Below the pieces are notes generated by a model that did no database searches, was not told where the DNA came from, and was given only the letters and a program-made list of their open reading frames with translations. Positions 34,460 through 44,232 of a stretch of DNA of 48,377 nucleotides are shown here, piece after piece; the stretch's first letter is position 1; each line of letters begins with the position of its first letter. Position numbers and translations under genes: made by a program. This DNA is from Epilithonimonas bovis DSM 19482 (GTDB lineage: Bacteria; Bacteroidota; Bacteroidia; Flavobacteriales; Weeksellaceae). The stretch covers positions 1 to 48,377 of the forward strand of contig NZ_FTPU01000025.1 of assembly GCF_900108115.1 (NCBI RefSeq). Direction: 5' to 3'.

Positions 34460-34987
34460 TTAAGGTTGTGTTGAATTTATCAATTCATCTAAATCTTCAG
34501 ATGATACTGTGGACGCTACACTATTAAATTCTTCAAACGAAGCAACTCCTCCTTTATTAGAATAAATTATAAATTTAGACCTGAAAATATTATTTTTAGT
34601 CCATTGACAAAGATTATTTAATAAAGATTCGCCAACAGAATCGGGTATTACATCTTCTAAAATAACAAAATCTTCTTTTAAATCTCGAAGTACATTTCCT
34701 TTTTTGTCATATATTATAACTCTCTCTAAACCTAATTTTTTTGCTGAACAATTAATTTTCCACGTAACCAATTCTCTTTCTATTATTGCTTTTTTTACTT
34801 TTTCGTTAGGAAAGTATTCTACTTTATTGGAGACTTGTTTTACCCATATTTTATCATCATCAGAAGAGGGCAAAAGGTCTTTAACATAATATTTATGGTC
34901 ATTACTAGATGTTAATAAAAACCAATTTTGGCAAAATACTAAAGAGAAATTAAGACTTAAAAGTAAAAACAATACTTTTTTTTTCAT
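34460..34987 (-). CDS. Secreted protein resembling surface-adhesin E domain
   Basis: This 175-residue protein has a clear signal peptide (KKKVLFLLLSLNFSLVFCQ). The mature part follows the adhesin-E-like pattern of short secreted proteins: an N-terminal W with YYV, then KIWVK, a cysteine-containing WKINCSAKKL, VIIYDKKGNVL and IPDSVGESLLNNLC near the end. Two cysteines (INCS and NNLC) may form a disulfide. The frame is open further upstream to 35065, but the signal peptide sets the start at ATG 34987. Family assignment is by pattern recall and is tentative; many such proteins have no known function. Confidence 0.6.
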   Translation of the reverse strand: MKKKVLFLLLSLNFSLVFCQNWFLLTSSNDHKYYVKDLLPSSDDDKIWVKQVSNKVEYFPNEKVKKAIIERELVTWKINCSAKKLGLERVIIYDKKGNVLRDLKEDFVILEDVIPDSVGESLLNNLCQWTKNNIFRSKFIIYSNKGGVASFEEFNSVASTVSSEDLDELINSTQP

Positions 34988-35012
34988 AACATATAATTTA
35001 TAAGACTTATAT

Positions 35013-36029
35013 CTACAAGTCATATTTCGCCGTAGCCGTAGTCCTAATATCTGTAAACTCGCCACGTTCGTATTTCAGTTTCGCTACCATTGCAATCATT
35101 GCAGCATTATCTGTGGTGTATTCGAATTTTGGGATGAAGATATTCCAGCCGAGTTTTTTGCGATTGTATTCCATTGCTTTTCTGAGACCGGAATTGGCAG
35201 AAACACCGCCGGCAATCGCAACATCTTTGACATTAAGTTCTACCGAGGCTTTTTCCAGTTTATCCATCAAGATTTCAATAATTGATTTCTGAACAGAGGC
35301 ACAAAGGTCATTCAGATTCTCTTTTATGAAATCAGGATCTTTCCTTACTTCCTTCTGGATAAAATATAAAACAGACGTTTTTATTCCGCTGAAAGAATAA
35401 TCATAAGCTTCCATTTTCGGTTTGTTAAACTTGAAAGCGTCGGGATTTCCATCTTTAGCTAATCTATCCACAATTGGTCCGGCAGGATAATCGAGATCGA
35501 AGATTTTTCCGATTTTGTCAAACGCTTCGCCAGCGGCATCATCAATGGTTTTTCCGATAATTTCCATATCGAAGTAATCCTTAACCAAAACAATCATTGT
35601 ATGACCACCGGAAACCGTTAAACATAGAAACGGAAATGTGGGCGGTGTAGGATTAGCATCTTCAATAAAATGGGCGAGAATATGCGCCTGCAAATGGTTG
35701 ACTTCTATCAACGGAACATCCAAACTCATCGCCAGTGATTTTGCAAAAGAGGTTCCGACCAAGAGTGAACCCAAAAGTCCGGGACCCCGTGTGAAACCAA
35801 TCGCACAAATCTCATTTTGTTGTATATTTGCTTTTGAGAATGCTTTCTCCACAACAGGGATGATGTTTTGCTGATGCGCTCTGGAAGCCAGTTCCGGAAC
35901 CACGCCACCATATTCATTATGGATTTGCTGGTTGGCAGCGATGTTGGAAAGGATTTTATTATCCTTGATTATTGCTGCGGACGTGTCATCGCAAGACGAT
36001 TCTATACCTAAAATAATTGAACTGCTCAT
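35013..36029 (-). CDS. tsaD: tRNA N6-threonylcarbamoyladenosine transferase TsaD
   Basis: This 338-residue metalloenzyme transfers threonylcarbamoyl to A37 of ANN-decoding tRNAs. IILGIESSCDDTSAA opens the ASKHA domain. The metal site histidines are in VNHLQAHILAHF. LTVSGGHTMIVLV, GEAFDKIGK and AGGVSANSGLR follow. ATG 36029 gives the family start MSSSIILGIESSCDD; an upstream ATG at 36062 would add 11 hydrophobic residues not seen in the family. Its ATG is only 5 bp from the divergent tamB ATG, and its promoter is inside tamB. Confidence 0.95.
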   Translation of the reverse strand: MSSSIILGIESSCDDTSAAIIKDNKILSNIAANQQIHNEYGGVVPELASRAHQQNIIPVVEKAFSKANIQQNEICAIGFTRGPGLLGSLLVGTSFAKSLAMSLDVPLIEVNHLQAHILAHFIEDANPTPPTFPFLCLTVSGGHTMIVLVKDYFDMEIIGKTIDDAAGEAFDKIGKIFDLDYPAGPIVDRLAKDGNPDAFKFNKPKMEAYDYSFSGIKTSVLYFIQKEVRKDPDFIKENLNDLCASVQKSIIEILMDKLEKASVELNVKDVAIAGGVSANSGLRKAMEYNRKKLGWNIFIPKFEYTTDNAAMIAMVAKLKYERGEFTDIRTTATAKYDL

Positions 36030-36034
36030 AATAG

Positions 36035-39000
36035 ATGGCAAAGTTAGAAAATAAAAATACAAATAACCAAGAATCCAAAGTCGACCAACCGGCTGTGAAA
36101 AAGAAAAGCCCGCTAATCCTTAGGCTTTTGAGTTATCTGTTTTTTGGGATTGCCGGGTTGCTGCTGCTGATTTTCATCATTATTAATCTGCCGGTTACCA
36201 AGCGTTATATTGCCGGTCAGGCCATCGATTTCCTGAATAAGGATCTCAAAATGGGAATGTCTATAGATGACATAGACGTTAATTTTTTTGGAGATGTTAC
36301 CATAAAAGGGCTTCGGTTAAAGGATTATAAGAATTATGAATTTGTAAAAGCAAAAGAACTAAGAGTCGGTTCAGACTGGTTTGCACTGGCCTTCAATACA
36401 AGAGATATTAAATTTAATCAGGCAACCATTATCAATCCTGTTGTAAGGGTTATTACGTATAAAGGTGACAGTATCAGTAATTTTATCCGCTATGTAGATA
36501 ATTTTGACGATGGTAAACCACGTGATCCTAAGAAAAAACCCTTTAAAATGGGGATGAAGTTTGATATTATCAATGGGATCGCAAGTATTGTTAATGAAAA
36601 TCTTCCGGGGGAAGAGGGCCGGTGGATGGATGCCAGAAAAGTTAACCTGAATGTCACCTCTCTCAAGGTAGAAGGTTCTGATGTTTCTGCAGATATCAGA
36701 AATTTTAATTTCATCACCAAACGATACGGCAAAGAGCATATTGTAGACACCTTCTCTACCAATTTTGAATTAACCAAAAAACATCTCAAATTCGGTAATC
36801 TGACCTTCAATACCAATTATTCTCTGCTGCAGGGTGAGGCTATTCTTAATCTTGATCCTAAAACCAAATTTGCTGACTTTGGAAACAAGGTGAACTGGGA
36901 TCTTAACATTGTGTCCGGAAGCCAGGTGAGTGGTTATGATATCAGTTACTTTGTGCCGGATTGGGATAATTATACGCCCATGAACATCTCCGGGCAGATG
37001 ACGGGTCCTCTCAATGCTTTTACATTGGATAATTTCTTGATTAGATCTCAGGAAATTAATCTCAATACCAAGAAAATGACGATCTCCAGCGTTCTGGATA
37101 AAAAATTCTTTGTCGAGAGTAAGGATTTGGCTGCAGATTTTACGTACAAAGGCCTCAAGGCATCTTTGCCTACCTTCATTTCTTCGAAAATGGGAAATTT
37201 TGCAGATGAATTTGGAAGATTGAAGTATAACGGCTCTGTCAAAGTAAATCCCAAACAGGTTCTCGCTACCGGAAATCTTATTACCGGGATTGGCCAGGCC
37301 AGGATGAAAAATCTGAATCTGGTGGATTACAGCACCAAAAGGCCAAAATACAAAGGTTATTTTGAGGTGAAAGATCTTAATGTAACAGCTTTGACCAAGA
37401 ATAAGCAAGTCGGGCTCATCTCTGGGAAATTTGATGTACAGGGCGAGGGTTTTGATGTCAACACGATGTATGTTAAAACGACTTCCGATGTTAATCATAT
37501 TGATCTGATGGGCAAGAGCCTTAATAATATATCTATTGCCGGAATTCTTAATAAAAGGCGGTTTACAGGTAATGTTATTGCTAATGATGCCAATGCCAAA
37601 GGTAGTTTCAAGGGTTTTGTGGACTTCAGTACCAAGAGGCTTCTGGCAGATTTTGAAGCGGATATCAGATATCTTAATCTGAAATATTTTGGCATTTCGG
37701 CAGGAGAAACTAATGCCGTTAGCGGATTTGTGAGTGGCAAATTGGCTATGACAAGCCTTAACGATCTCAATCTGGATGCGGGGATCAAAAATCTGGTCCT
37801 TAATTCGCCTGCGCAGAAACTGCAGATCCCGGATTCTAAAATCAAAGCTTATTTTGAGGATGGTAACAGGATTGTTTCGGTAGACGCACCAGGTGCTGTG
37901 GTGGGTAAGATCTCCGGGCGCTTTAACCTTGAGGATATTGCAAAAATGGTTACCAACAGTATTGATAAGATCCTGGTAGGCAATCCGCCGAAAAAAACCT
38001 ATAACGGCCAAAACTTCGACTTTGATTTTGATGTAAAACAGGGTTTGGTTTCCTTTTTTGTTCCCGATCTTGAGCTGGAGAATGGTGCAAAAGTGGCTGG
38101 AAGCTATTCCGGAAATACCAATGACCTGACTTTGAATGCTGATGCCTCACGGATCAAATATGTCCTCACCAGCAAAAAGGAGCTTTCCGAAGCTGAAAAA
38201 TTCCTTGCCGAAACCGACGCGACCTATCAGCCTGACCTCAACAAAGTAAAAGACAGTGCTATGGTTGACAGTATCAGCCTGCGGGTGAATACGGCAAATC
38301 TGTCTCAGCAGTTTTTGACAACTGTGAAAAGGGCACAGTATGGTGATCATGTTTTGCAGGATCTCAAATTGTCTGCTTACAACGAAAATGAGCAGGTTCT
38401 TCATATTTCCACTGTTTTTAAGCTGGGAACGCCGGATGATGAAACCGCGAAGCAGATGAAGGACTATGCGGTAAATATCAATCAGACGACAAATAACATT
38501 GGTGATTATGTTTTCCGGTTTGAGCCAACCACAATCAAATTTAATAATGTTGCCTGGAGCATTGATACCAGCCCGGAACTTAACCATTCTATCACTTACA
38601 GGAAAAAGGAAAAAGATTTTGTCATACAAAATTTAAGGATTTATTCTGATGACAGTGAGCTGCTACTGAAATCTGCTGATTTCCGTTCTGGTAAAGACTT
38701 TACCGCAGATGCTGAGGTGAAAAACCTGGATGTCTCAAAACTATTTGCTTTTAGCAGCCAGGATGATGATGCTATGAATATCAAAGGTATTGCGAACGGA
38801 AGCATACAAGTGAGAAAATCAGGCAACAATCTGGAGCCTTTGGTAGATCTTACCGTTAATGATATTATGATGAATGGCAAAGCGATGGGTAATATAGAGG
38901 CCAAAATTACCAAAAGCGAAAAGCCTAATGTCTTTGATGTTAATGTAGAAGCACTTTCTTCGGACCTTTTTGGTCAAAACACTCTGGATGTAAAGGGTAC

Positions 39001-40684
39001 AATCGATAACAATCCTGCATCGCCGGTTCTTAATCTTGATGCCAAGATGAGTGAATTCGATATCGCATTTGCACAGCAATTCGTAGAAACGGTGTTTGGT
39101 AATTTCCGTGGCAAAGCGACAGGTGATCTCAACATATCCGGTCCGCTCAACGACATCGATTACAGTGGTGACATAGCCATGAAAGGTTTTGGCCTTAAGC
39201 TTCTCTTCACTGGCGTAGATTATTCTTTTGAGGATACCGTTATTAATCTTTCCAAGGGATTGGCGCTGCTTAACAATATCGGGATCAGGGACGGCCGAGA
39301 AAACTCAAAAGGGAATATTTCCGGTTCTATCCAGTTCGAGACCCTGTCATCACTGGCTGTTAACCTTATTATGCATGCCGATAATCTTTTGGTGCTTAAT
39401 TCTACTCAGGATGACAATGATCTTTTCTGGGGACGGGTTATGGGACAGGGCGACCTGTATGTCAGTGGTCCTGTTTCCGGTTTGGAAATATCAACCCCAA
39501 ATGACGGTCTCAGGGTGCTTAACAACAGTAGTTTTACCTTTAACAGTGCGTCGACGGCTAATGTAGAAGAGTTTAAAATTCTCAGGTTTCTAAAGCGGGA
39601 TGATGAAGGTATTGTGTCTGTTGAAAAAAAGAAAAGATCGGGCGCCAATATGCTGATCGATTTTGATGTGACTATAGATAAAGGTTCTCTGGTTAATATC
39701 TTGGTGGGTGATGATGTCGGCAATATCTCTGTAAGAGGAGATGCTAACCATATGAAGTTTAGAATGGAAAGAAGTGGCAATATCAGCATGAACGGAAGCT
39801 ATATAGTGGATAACGGGACATTTGTATCCAAAGCCATTCTGGACAGGACTTTCCAGATTGCACGTGGCAGCAGCATCCAGTGGACAGGCAGCCCGATGTT
39901 GCCGGACCTCAATATTACTGCCAATTATACCAGAACAGTAACCAATGCCGGAGAATACCTTGGCATGTCGCTTACGCAACCTATTAATGTAGTTTTGACT
40001 ACAAAGATCACCGGAACCTTAACCAAGCCTGATATTGCATTCGGGGTATCTGCTCCAGATGTATCGTCGCAGGTTAGGGAAACACTGGCTGATAAGATGA
40101 ATAACCAGGATGAGCGTGTGATACAGTTTGGGTCTGTTCTGGTCCTCAATAACTTTAATGTCGTTAATTCCGGTGGATTAGACTTTAATCTTTCAAAAAC
40201 AGCTCAGAGTGCTGGCTATAATATGGTCTTTAAGCAATTGGGAAGCGTTCTTAATACCATAAGCAGCGCCTTTCAGGTTAATCTGGATTACATCAGCGGC
40301 GATCCTAACTCTAATACATCTGACAGGGCCAATACAAGCGTGAGTTTTGCATTGTCGCCAAGAGTTAATATTAAAACGGGTCTGGGTGTGCCGATCTCTA
40401 GGACAGAAAACACCAATGCCAACTATTTATCCGGGGAAGGCATTATAGAATATGACTGGAGCAGAAACAATAACGGCAGCCGACTTCTTCGTGCCTATTC
40501 CAAACCTTCTAATATTGGTATAGGTACGGCGGGTGCTAACCAAAGTTATGGTGTTGGCGTTGTGTACAGTAGAAGTTTTAATTCGTTCAGAAGATTGTTT
40601 AAAAAGCGAGATAAATCGAAATCTGACAGTACTACGGTTTCTGATAATAAAATAGATTCGTTAAAAAAAGAATCTAATAAATGA
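36035..40684 (+). CDS. TamB-like translocation/assembly module protein
   Basis: This 1549-residue protein has one N-terminal membrane helix (residues 29-49, LLSYLFFGIAGLLLLIFIIIN) and then a very long beta-rich region of repeats, the AsmA-like hydrophobic-groove architecture. The C-terminal TamB domain begins near residue 1080 and runs to about 1500 (MLIDFDVTIDKGSLVNILVGDD, SGNISMNGSYIVDNGTF, DLNITANYTRTVTNAGEY). A basic tail follows (FRRLFKKRDKSKSDS). Members bridge the periplasm and are linked to outer-membrane protein assembly and phospholipid transport. Bacteroidetes members are of this size. No TamA/BamA partner is adjacent. Confidence 0.9.
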   Translation: MAKLENKNTNNQESKVDQPAVKKKSPLILRLLSYLFFGIAGLLLLIFIIINLPVTKRYIAGQAIDFLNKDLKMGMSIDDIDVNFFGDVTIKGLRLKDYKNYEFVKAKELRVGSDWFALAFNTRDIKFNQATIINPVVRVITYKGDSISNFIRYVDNFDDGKPRDPKKKPFKMGMKFDIINGIASIVNENLPGEEGRWMDARKVNLNVTSLKVEGSDVSADIRNFNFITKRYGKEHIVDTFSTNFELTKKHLKFGNLTFNTNYSLLQGEAILNLDPKTKFADFGNKVNWDLNIVSGSQVSGYDISYFVPDWDNYTPMNISGQMTGPLNAFTLDNFLIRSQEINLNTKKMTISSVLDKKFFVESKDLAADFTYKGLKASLPTFISSKMGNFADEFGRLKYNGSVKVNPKQVLATGNLITGIGQARMKNLNLVDYSTKRPKYKGYFEVKDLNVTALTKNKQVGLISGKFDVQGEGFDVNTMYVKTTSDVNHIDLMGKSLNNISIAGILNKRRFTGNVIANDANAKGSFKGFVDFSTKRLLADFEADIRYLNLKYFGISAGETNAVSGFVSGKLAMTSLNDLNLDAGIKNLVLNSPAQKLQIPDSKIKAYFEDGNRIVSVDAPGAVVGKISGRFNLEDIAKMVTNSIDKILVGNPPKKTYNGQNFDFDFDVKQGLVSFFVPDLELENGAKVAGSYSGNTNDLTLNADASRIKYVLTSKKELSEAEKFLAETDATYQPDLNKVKDSAMVDSISLRVNTANLSQQFLTTVKRAQYGDHVLQDLKLSAYNENEQVLHISTVFKLGTPDDETAKQMKDYAVNINQTTNNIGDYVFRFEPTTIKFNNVAWSIDTSPELNHSITYRKKEKDFVIQNLRIYSDDSELLLKSADFRSGKDFTADAEVKNLDVSKLFAFSSQDDDAMNIKGIANGSIQVRKSGNNLEPLVDLTVNDIMMNGKAMGNIEAKITKSEKPNVFDVNVEALSSDLFGQNTLDVKGTIDNNPASPVLNLDAKMSEFDIAFAQQFVETVFGNFRGKATGDLNISGPLNDIDYSGDIAMKGFGLKLLFTGVDYSFEDTVINLSKGLALLNNIGIRDGRENSKGNISGSIQFETLSSLAVNLIMHADNLLVLNSTQDDNDLFWGRVMGQGDLYVSGPVSGLEISTPNDGLRVLNNSSFTFNSASTANVEEFKILRFLKRDDEGIVSVEKKKRSGANMLIDFDVTIDKGSLVNILVGDDVGNISVRGDANHMKFRMERSGNISMNGSYIVDNGTFVSKAILDRTFQIARGSSIQWTGSPMLPDLNITANYTRTVTNAGEYLGMSLTQPINVVLTTKITGTLTKPDIAFGVSAPDVSSQVRETLADKMNNQDERVIQFGSVLVLNNFNVVNSGGLDFNLSKTAQSAGYNMVFKQLGSVLNTISSAFQVNLDYISGDPNSNTSDRANTSVSFALSPRVNIKTGLGVPISRTENTNANYLSGEGIIEYDWSRNNNGSRLLRAYSKPSNIGIGTAGANQSYGVGVVYSRSFNSFRRLFKKRDKSKSDSTTVSDNKIDSLKKESNK
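36039..36070 (-). promoter_or_regulatory. TTG-N21-TAACTTTG promoter of tsaD inside tamB
   Basis: On the minus strand the -33 TTG is at 36070-36068 and the -7 TAACTTTG at 36046-36039, 21 bp apart. It predicts a start near 36034 and a leader of about 5 bases before ATG 36029. The promoter lies within codons 2-12 of tamB. Confidence 0.7.
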
Positions 40685-40762
40685 TAATAATCATGTGAAA
40701 TAGGTGATTTTGTTAAAACATGTTAATCTTTTAATAAGTTATTTTATTTAAGTTATTTTTTT

Positions 40763-40770
40763 TAAATTTG
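40763..40770 (+). promoter_or_regulatory. -7 box (TAAATTTG) before the Lrp-type regulator
   Basis: An exact TAnnTTTG match lies 44 bp before ATG 40814, in an AT-rich gap after tamB. No TTG -33 box is seen at the right distance. Confidence 0.55.
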
Positions 40771-40813
40771 CAAAAAAGTTAACTATATTTTAAATAAATA
40801 ACAAAGCCTAAAT

Positions 40814-41284
40814 ATGAATTATCAATTGGATGATATCGACAAAAAGATCCTGGATTTCTTAGTAGAAAACACCAGAATGCCATTTACAGAAATTGCTAAG
40901 CAAATGGATGTATCCGCCGGAACTATCCATGTAAGAGTAAAAAAAATGGAGGATGCAGGTATAATTCTTGGATCTTCTCTTAATATCGATTACGGTAAAC
41001 TTGATTACAATTTTACTGCATTTATCGGTATTTTACTTACAAAATCAAACCATACACACGAGGTTCTTAAGAAGCTTGCAATGATACCAAATGTAGTGGA
41101 AGCCAGCGTGACTTCCGGTAAATACAATATCTTCTGCAAAATGAGAGCTATGAATACAGAAGATGCTAAAAGAATTATTTATCAGATAGATGATATTCAG
41201 GATGTTATGAGAACAGAGAGTATGATCTCTATGGAGGAATACATTAGCGACAAAAACCGTCTGATCAATGCGGTGAGTATATAG
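40814..41284 (+). CDS. Lrp/AsnC family transcriptional regulator
   Basis: This 156-residue regulator has an N-terminal helix-turn-helix, DDIDKKILDFLVENTRMPFTEIA then VSAGTIHVRVKKMEDAGII as the recognition helix. It also has a C-terminal RAM (ligand-binding) domain with the ferredoxin-like fold (FTAFIGILLTKSNHTHEV, VVEASVTSGKYNIFCKM, and a final SMISMEEYISDKNRL). Such proteins form octamers or dimers that respond to amino acids. It carries its own promoter and a terminator and is monocistronic. The regulated genes are unknown. Confidence 0.93.
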   Translation: MNYQLDDIDKKILDFLVENTRMPFTEIAKQMDVSAGTIHVRVKKMEDAGIILGSSLNIDYGKLDYNFTAFIGILLTKSNHTHEVLKKLAMIPNVVEASVTSGKYNIFCKMRAMNTEDAKRIIYQIDDIQDVMRTESMISMEEYISDKNRLINAVSI

Positions 41285-41310
41285 TTTAGTTAATAGAAAT
41301 TTCTATAGAA

Positions 41311-41340
41311 AAGAGCTTATTATTAAGCTCTTTTTTTTAT
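41311..41340 (+). terminator. Rho-independent terminator of the Lrp-type gene
   Basis: AAGAGCTTA (41311-41319) pairs perfectly with TAAGCTCTT (41324-41332) around a TTAT loop, followed by a T run to about 41338. Confidence 0.92.
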
Positions 41341-41349
41341 TTTTATCAA

Positions 41350-41718
41350 ATGAATTCTGTGGATAAAAGTTTTAAGAACAACAAAGATTTTTACATCATT
41401 TTCGCGCTCATCCTGCTACTGTTTTGCCTAAGCATCAATACGGATTTAGCCGAATTTTCCCAACACCGTGATATTAGGATCCCCGCCAATTTTTTTTACT
41501 ATACGCTGGGAGTAGACGTTTTGGTACTAATCAGTTGGGTCCTGCTTATTTTTTATAAAAAAGCCGGTGTCATACTTTTCCCACTTCTTGTCTTCATCCA
41601 TTTTGGTCTGCATAATTATTTTTTGAGCACGTATTTATATTCTGATATTACGGTGCTTTTTATGTATATAGGGCTAGGCTTATTTGCCCTTATCCCAAGA
41701 TGGAATGTATTGAAGTAA
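41350..41718 (+). CDS. Hypothetical membrane protein, 122 residues
   Basis: It starts about 10 bases after the terminator of the regulator. Four hydrophobic segments are visible: FYIIFALILLLFCLSIN, YYTLGVDVLVLISWVLLIFY, GVILFPLLVFIHFGLHNYF and DITVLFMYIGLGLFALIP. The N-terminus is basic and polar. No family is recognised. A TATTTTTA motif near 41338, one mismatch from TAnnTTTG, could give a near-leaderless transcript, so it may be independently expressed. Confidence 0.65.
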   Translation: MNSVDKSFKNNKDFYIIFALILLLFCLSINTDLAEFSQHRDIRIPANFFYYTLGVDVLVLISWVLLIFYKKAGVILFPLLVFIHFGLHNYFLSTYLYSDITVLFMYIGLGLFALIPRWNVLK

Positions 41719-41740
41719 TCTAAAATCCCTTCCCTCTAAA

Positions 41741-41769
41741 TAAAAAAAGCTCAGATGATCTGAGCTAAA
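41741..41769 (-). terminator. Intrinsic terminator for the minus-strand regulator gene
   Basis: On the minus strand AGCTCAGA-TCA-TCTGAGCT (41766-41748) is followed by TTTTTTTA. On the + strand the same stem has a looser T run. It lies about 220 bp after the stop of the TPR-LuxR gene. The rest of 41719-41987 holds no gene that I can support. Confidence 0.75.
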
Positions 41770-41987
41770 TTTTTTTCCGGTTACCTGCGATAACTTTTAA
41801 TTTCAATTAACGTTTTCTTACAGTAAATAAAATAATGTTAAGAGTTTTTCCGATTTGTGCTATTAGAATCTAATAGTCTGTGTTCTTATCTCCTGCAAAG
41901 TTCCGCAGATAAACAATCCCAGCAAAAAAAAATGCTACATCATATCTACTACATCATAAAAAAAAGCCTGTTTATCAATGTTTTTGA

Positions 41988-43463
41988 CTAGAATGCCATC
42001 ATCCATTTGTTAAGGTCAACATCAGATGGAATGGATAACTGCTTTCTCATTCGGTTCTTTTTTGTTTCAACACTTCGGACGGATATGTTTGTGCAGCTGG
42101 CTATTTCTTTGGTTGAAAAATTAAGTTTCAGCAATGCACAAAAGGTAAGTTGACCTGTTGTAAGATCAGGGTAAGTGTTGCAAAGCCGGGTGAAAAATAA
42201 TGGGTAAACTTCTCGGAACCGACTCAGAAACGCCGGGTTATTGTCTCTGGCCAGTTCTATGAGTTCTGCGAACCCGTCATTCAATTTTAGTTCCAGCTGA
42301 TACTGTTCCTGTTTGTCAATCGTAACATTGTCTTCAGTTTTATTATCAGTTTCCGTTTTTTTTGGATGATGTTTATTAAAGTATTTTAATCCTGCCCAAG
42401 TGATTAAGATGGCAGCAACTGTCAAACAGGCGATTGTGATATACAAATTTTCGTACCAGCTGTCTTTTTCCTGCTGGATGATATTGTTCGAGATTTTATC
42501 CATCTCAGTTTTTTCATTTATTCTTATCAGGTCTGATAGTTCAACTGCTTTTTTTGAATAGTAGCTGTATATTTTGTCTTCGCCCAGTTTCTCATAGATG
42601 TTGGCCAGGTCCTGATAAATGTACTGCATCCGGTAGATATCTTTGGCTTTTTCGAAGATAGAGAGTGCTTTTTTATACTAATGGACAGAGCTGTCGGTCC
42701 TGTTCATTTCCAAATAGGTGTTGGCGAGACCAAAAAGCGCAAATCCTTGATTAATAGAGTCTTGGTCTGCTTTTGCTAATTGATAGGATTTGTGATTATA
42801 GTACAGGGCAGAATTGTAATCACTCAAATCAATATATGTATAACCCAAGCTGGCATATTGTATAGAGAGCCATGCATCTCTTTTCTTTGGGTCCTTAATT
42901 TTTTTGTAAAAATTGACACTTTGTTGATCGAGCTTTAGTGTGTTTTTGGTATTTGCAAATTGTTGATTCTGGATTTCTGACCTGCCGGAATAGATCTGTC
43001 CCATACAGATATAATACTCGTCCTGATTGCTAATGTGTTTGCAGATGTTTTCTGCTTCTATACTGATTTCGTATGCCTTTTCAAAAAAACCAAGATACGA
43101 GTAGATGAGTGTTTTGGCGATTAATACCTGTGTGATGTGGACATAATCATTTTGTTTTTTTGCAATCGTCAGGAGCTGTTCAGCATTGGATAATGCTTTT
43201 TCCTGATTTCCTAACCCAAGATAGCAGTTGATAATCGCTTTCAGCGCTTTAGCTTCTCCGGCATAGTAGCCTATTTTCTGTGAAGCTTTCAAGGCATTGG
43301 AGCTTGTTTTGAGGGATATGTTACGGTCAACAATATAATAACTTTTGCTGATGACGCTGTCGATTTTTTGTGAAGTATATTGCTGAGCACTTGCCTTCGT
43401 AAGGGACGAAAGCAATAGGGAACTCAATATTAATCTACCCAACCAGCTCACATTAAACATCAA
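41988..43463 (-). pseudogene. TPR-LuxR type regulator broken by an in-frame amber codon
   Basis: Two frames (42678-43463 and 41988-42629) lie in the same reading frame, separated only by a TAG at 42678-42680. Read through, they make one 491-codon protein. It has a signal peptide (MMFNVSWLGRLILSS region), about six tetratricopeptide repeats, a TM helix (LYITIACLTVAAILITWAGL), a coiled linker and a C-terminal LuxR-like helix-turn-helix (LTTGQLTFCALLKLNFSTKEIA, then ISVRSVETKKNRMRKQL). The sequence across the stop keeps TPR spacing (SSVH-stop-YKKALSIFEKA), so the stop is a single substitution, probably CAG or AAG to TAG. Membrane-bound TPR-LuxR regulators are common in Bacteroidetes. Confidence 0.88.
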
Positions 43464-43552
43464 TCAAATGTATAAAAATTTAGGCGAAAATTAATATAAT
43501 CTATAGTTTTCTGTTATATAAATTGTAAAGTGCGTGTCGTAAATTGGTTTAT

Positions 43553-44119
43553 TTAATCAAAATTAATTTTGCAGTAATCAAGAATGTCAGGAAAAAAAAG
43601 ATCAAAATACGCTTGCAGTTGCGGCTTGTTTTGCAGGAAGATGTCAAAAACAGGCAGGTTCTCATCAAGATATTTCGCTTTATTCAAAACATTCTGCATG
43701 CTGAACTTGATACCCCAATCCTCTCTGTAATTGCTAAGCCAGTCATCTTTTTCCATTTTAATGAGCATCTGCCTGTAGTTTTTTGGCAGCCATTTTTCGT
43801 TTTCCCAAAGCGTCTGGTATGTTTTTTTGGAATGGTTTTTAAGTTCCTGACCTGTGTAAAAATGGGCTACAAAATAATCAAAAGCCACATCCACAAATGC
43901 CCCAGAATAAAGCCTTACCAACGGGCTAAAAATTTTTTTAGCTTCTGAGACAGCCGGGTGACTGTCGGTGAAAGTGTCTATAGCTCTGTGAAGTCTGATG
44001 CCCTCCTGAATACCGGACGGAAAATTCTCTCGCTCATTATTCCGGATAAAATCCGCAATCATGTTCCCAACAAGTTGACCGTCGGAAAAAGATAGGATAG
44101 AGTGGGCAAGATAATTCAC
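43553..44119 (-). CDS. Acyl carrier protein phosphodiesterase (AcpH-like)
   Basis: This 188-residue protein removes the phosphopantetheine group from acyl carrier protein; the family is DUF479/HD-like. MNYLAHSILSFSDGQLVGNMIADFIR opens the protein, GIRLHRAIDTFTDSHP carries the conserved metal-binding histidine and aspartate, and GAFVDVAFDYFVAHFY and WLSNYREDWGI follow. The protein is full length. It lies between the broken regulator and radA on the minus strand, with gaps of about 90 and 110 bp that hold nothing I can name. Confidence 0.88.
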   Translation of the reverse strand: MNYLAHSILSFSDGQLVGNMIADFIRNNERENFPSGIQEGIRLHRAIDTFTDSHPAVSEAKKIFSPLVRLYSGAFVDVAFDYFVAHFYTGQELKNHSKKTYQTLWENEKWLPKNYRQMLIKMEKDDWLSNYREDWGIKFSMQNVLNKAKYLDENLPVFDIFLQNKPQLQAYFDLFFPDILDYCKINFD

Positions 44120-44232
44120 TATAGAGTATGTTTGGTCAATTTACTTAATGACTGTTGTTAAAATTCCGGATTAGTCAGTCTGGTTATTCTATTTATTATA
44201 AAAAAAATTGACAGCCATCTTTTATCATTGAT

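Noticed and set aside
36770-38011. 413-codon minus-strand frame inside tamB
   Set aside because: It lies fully antisense to a well-supported coding region, has no recognisable domain and no promoter or RBS context. It is a by-product of codon use in tamB.
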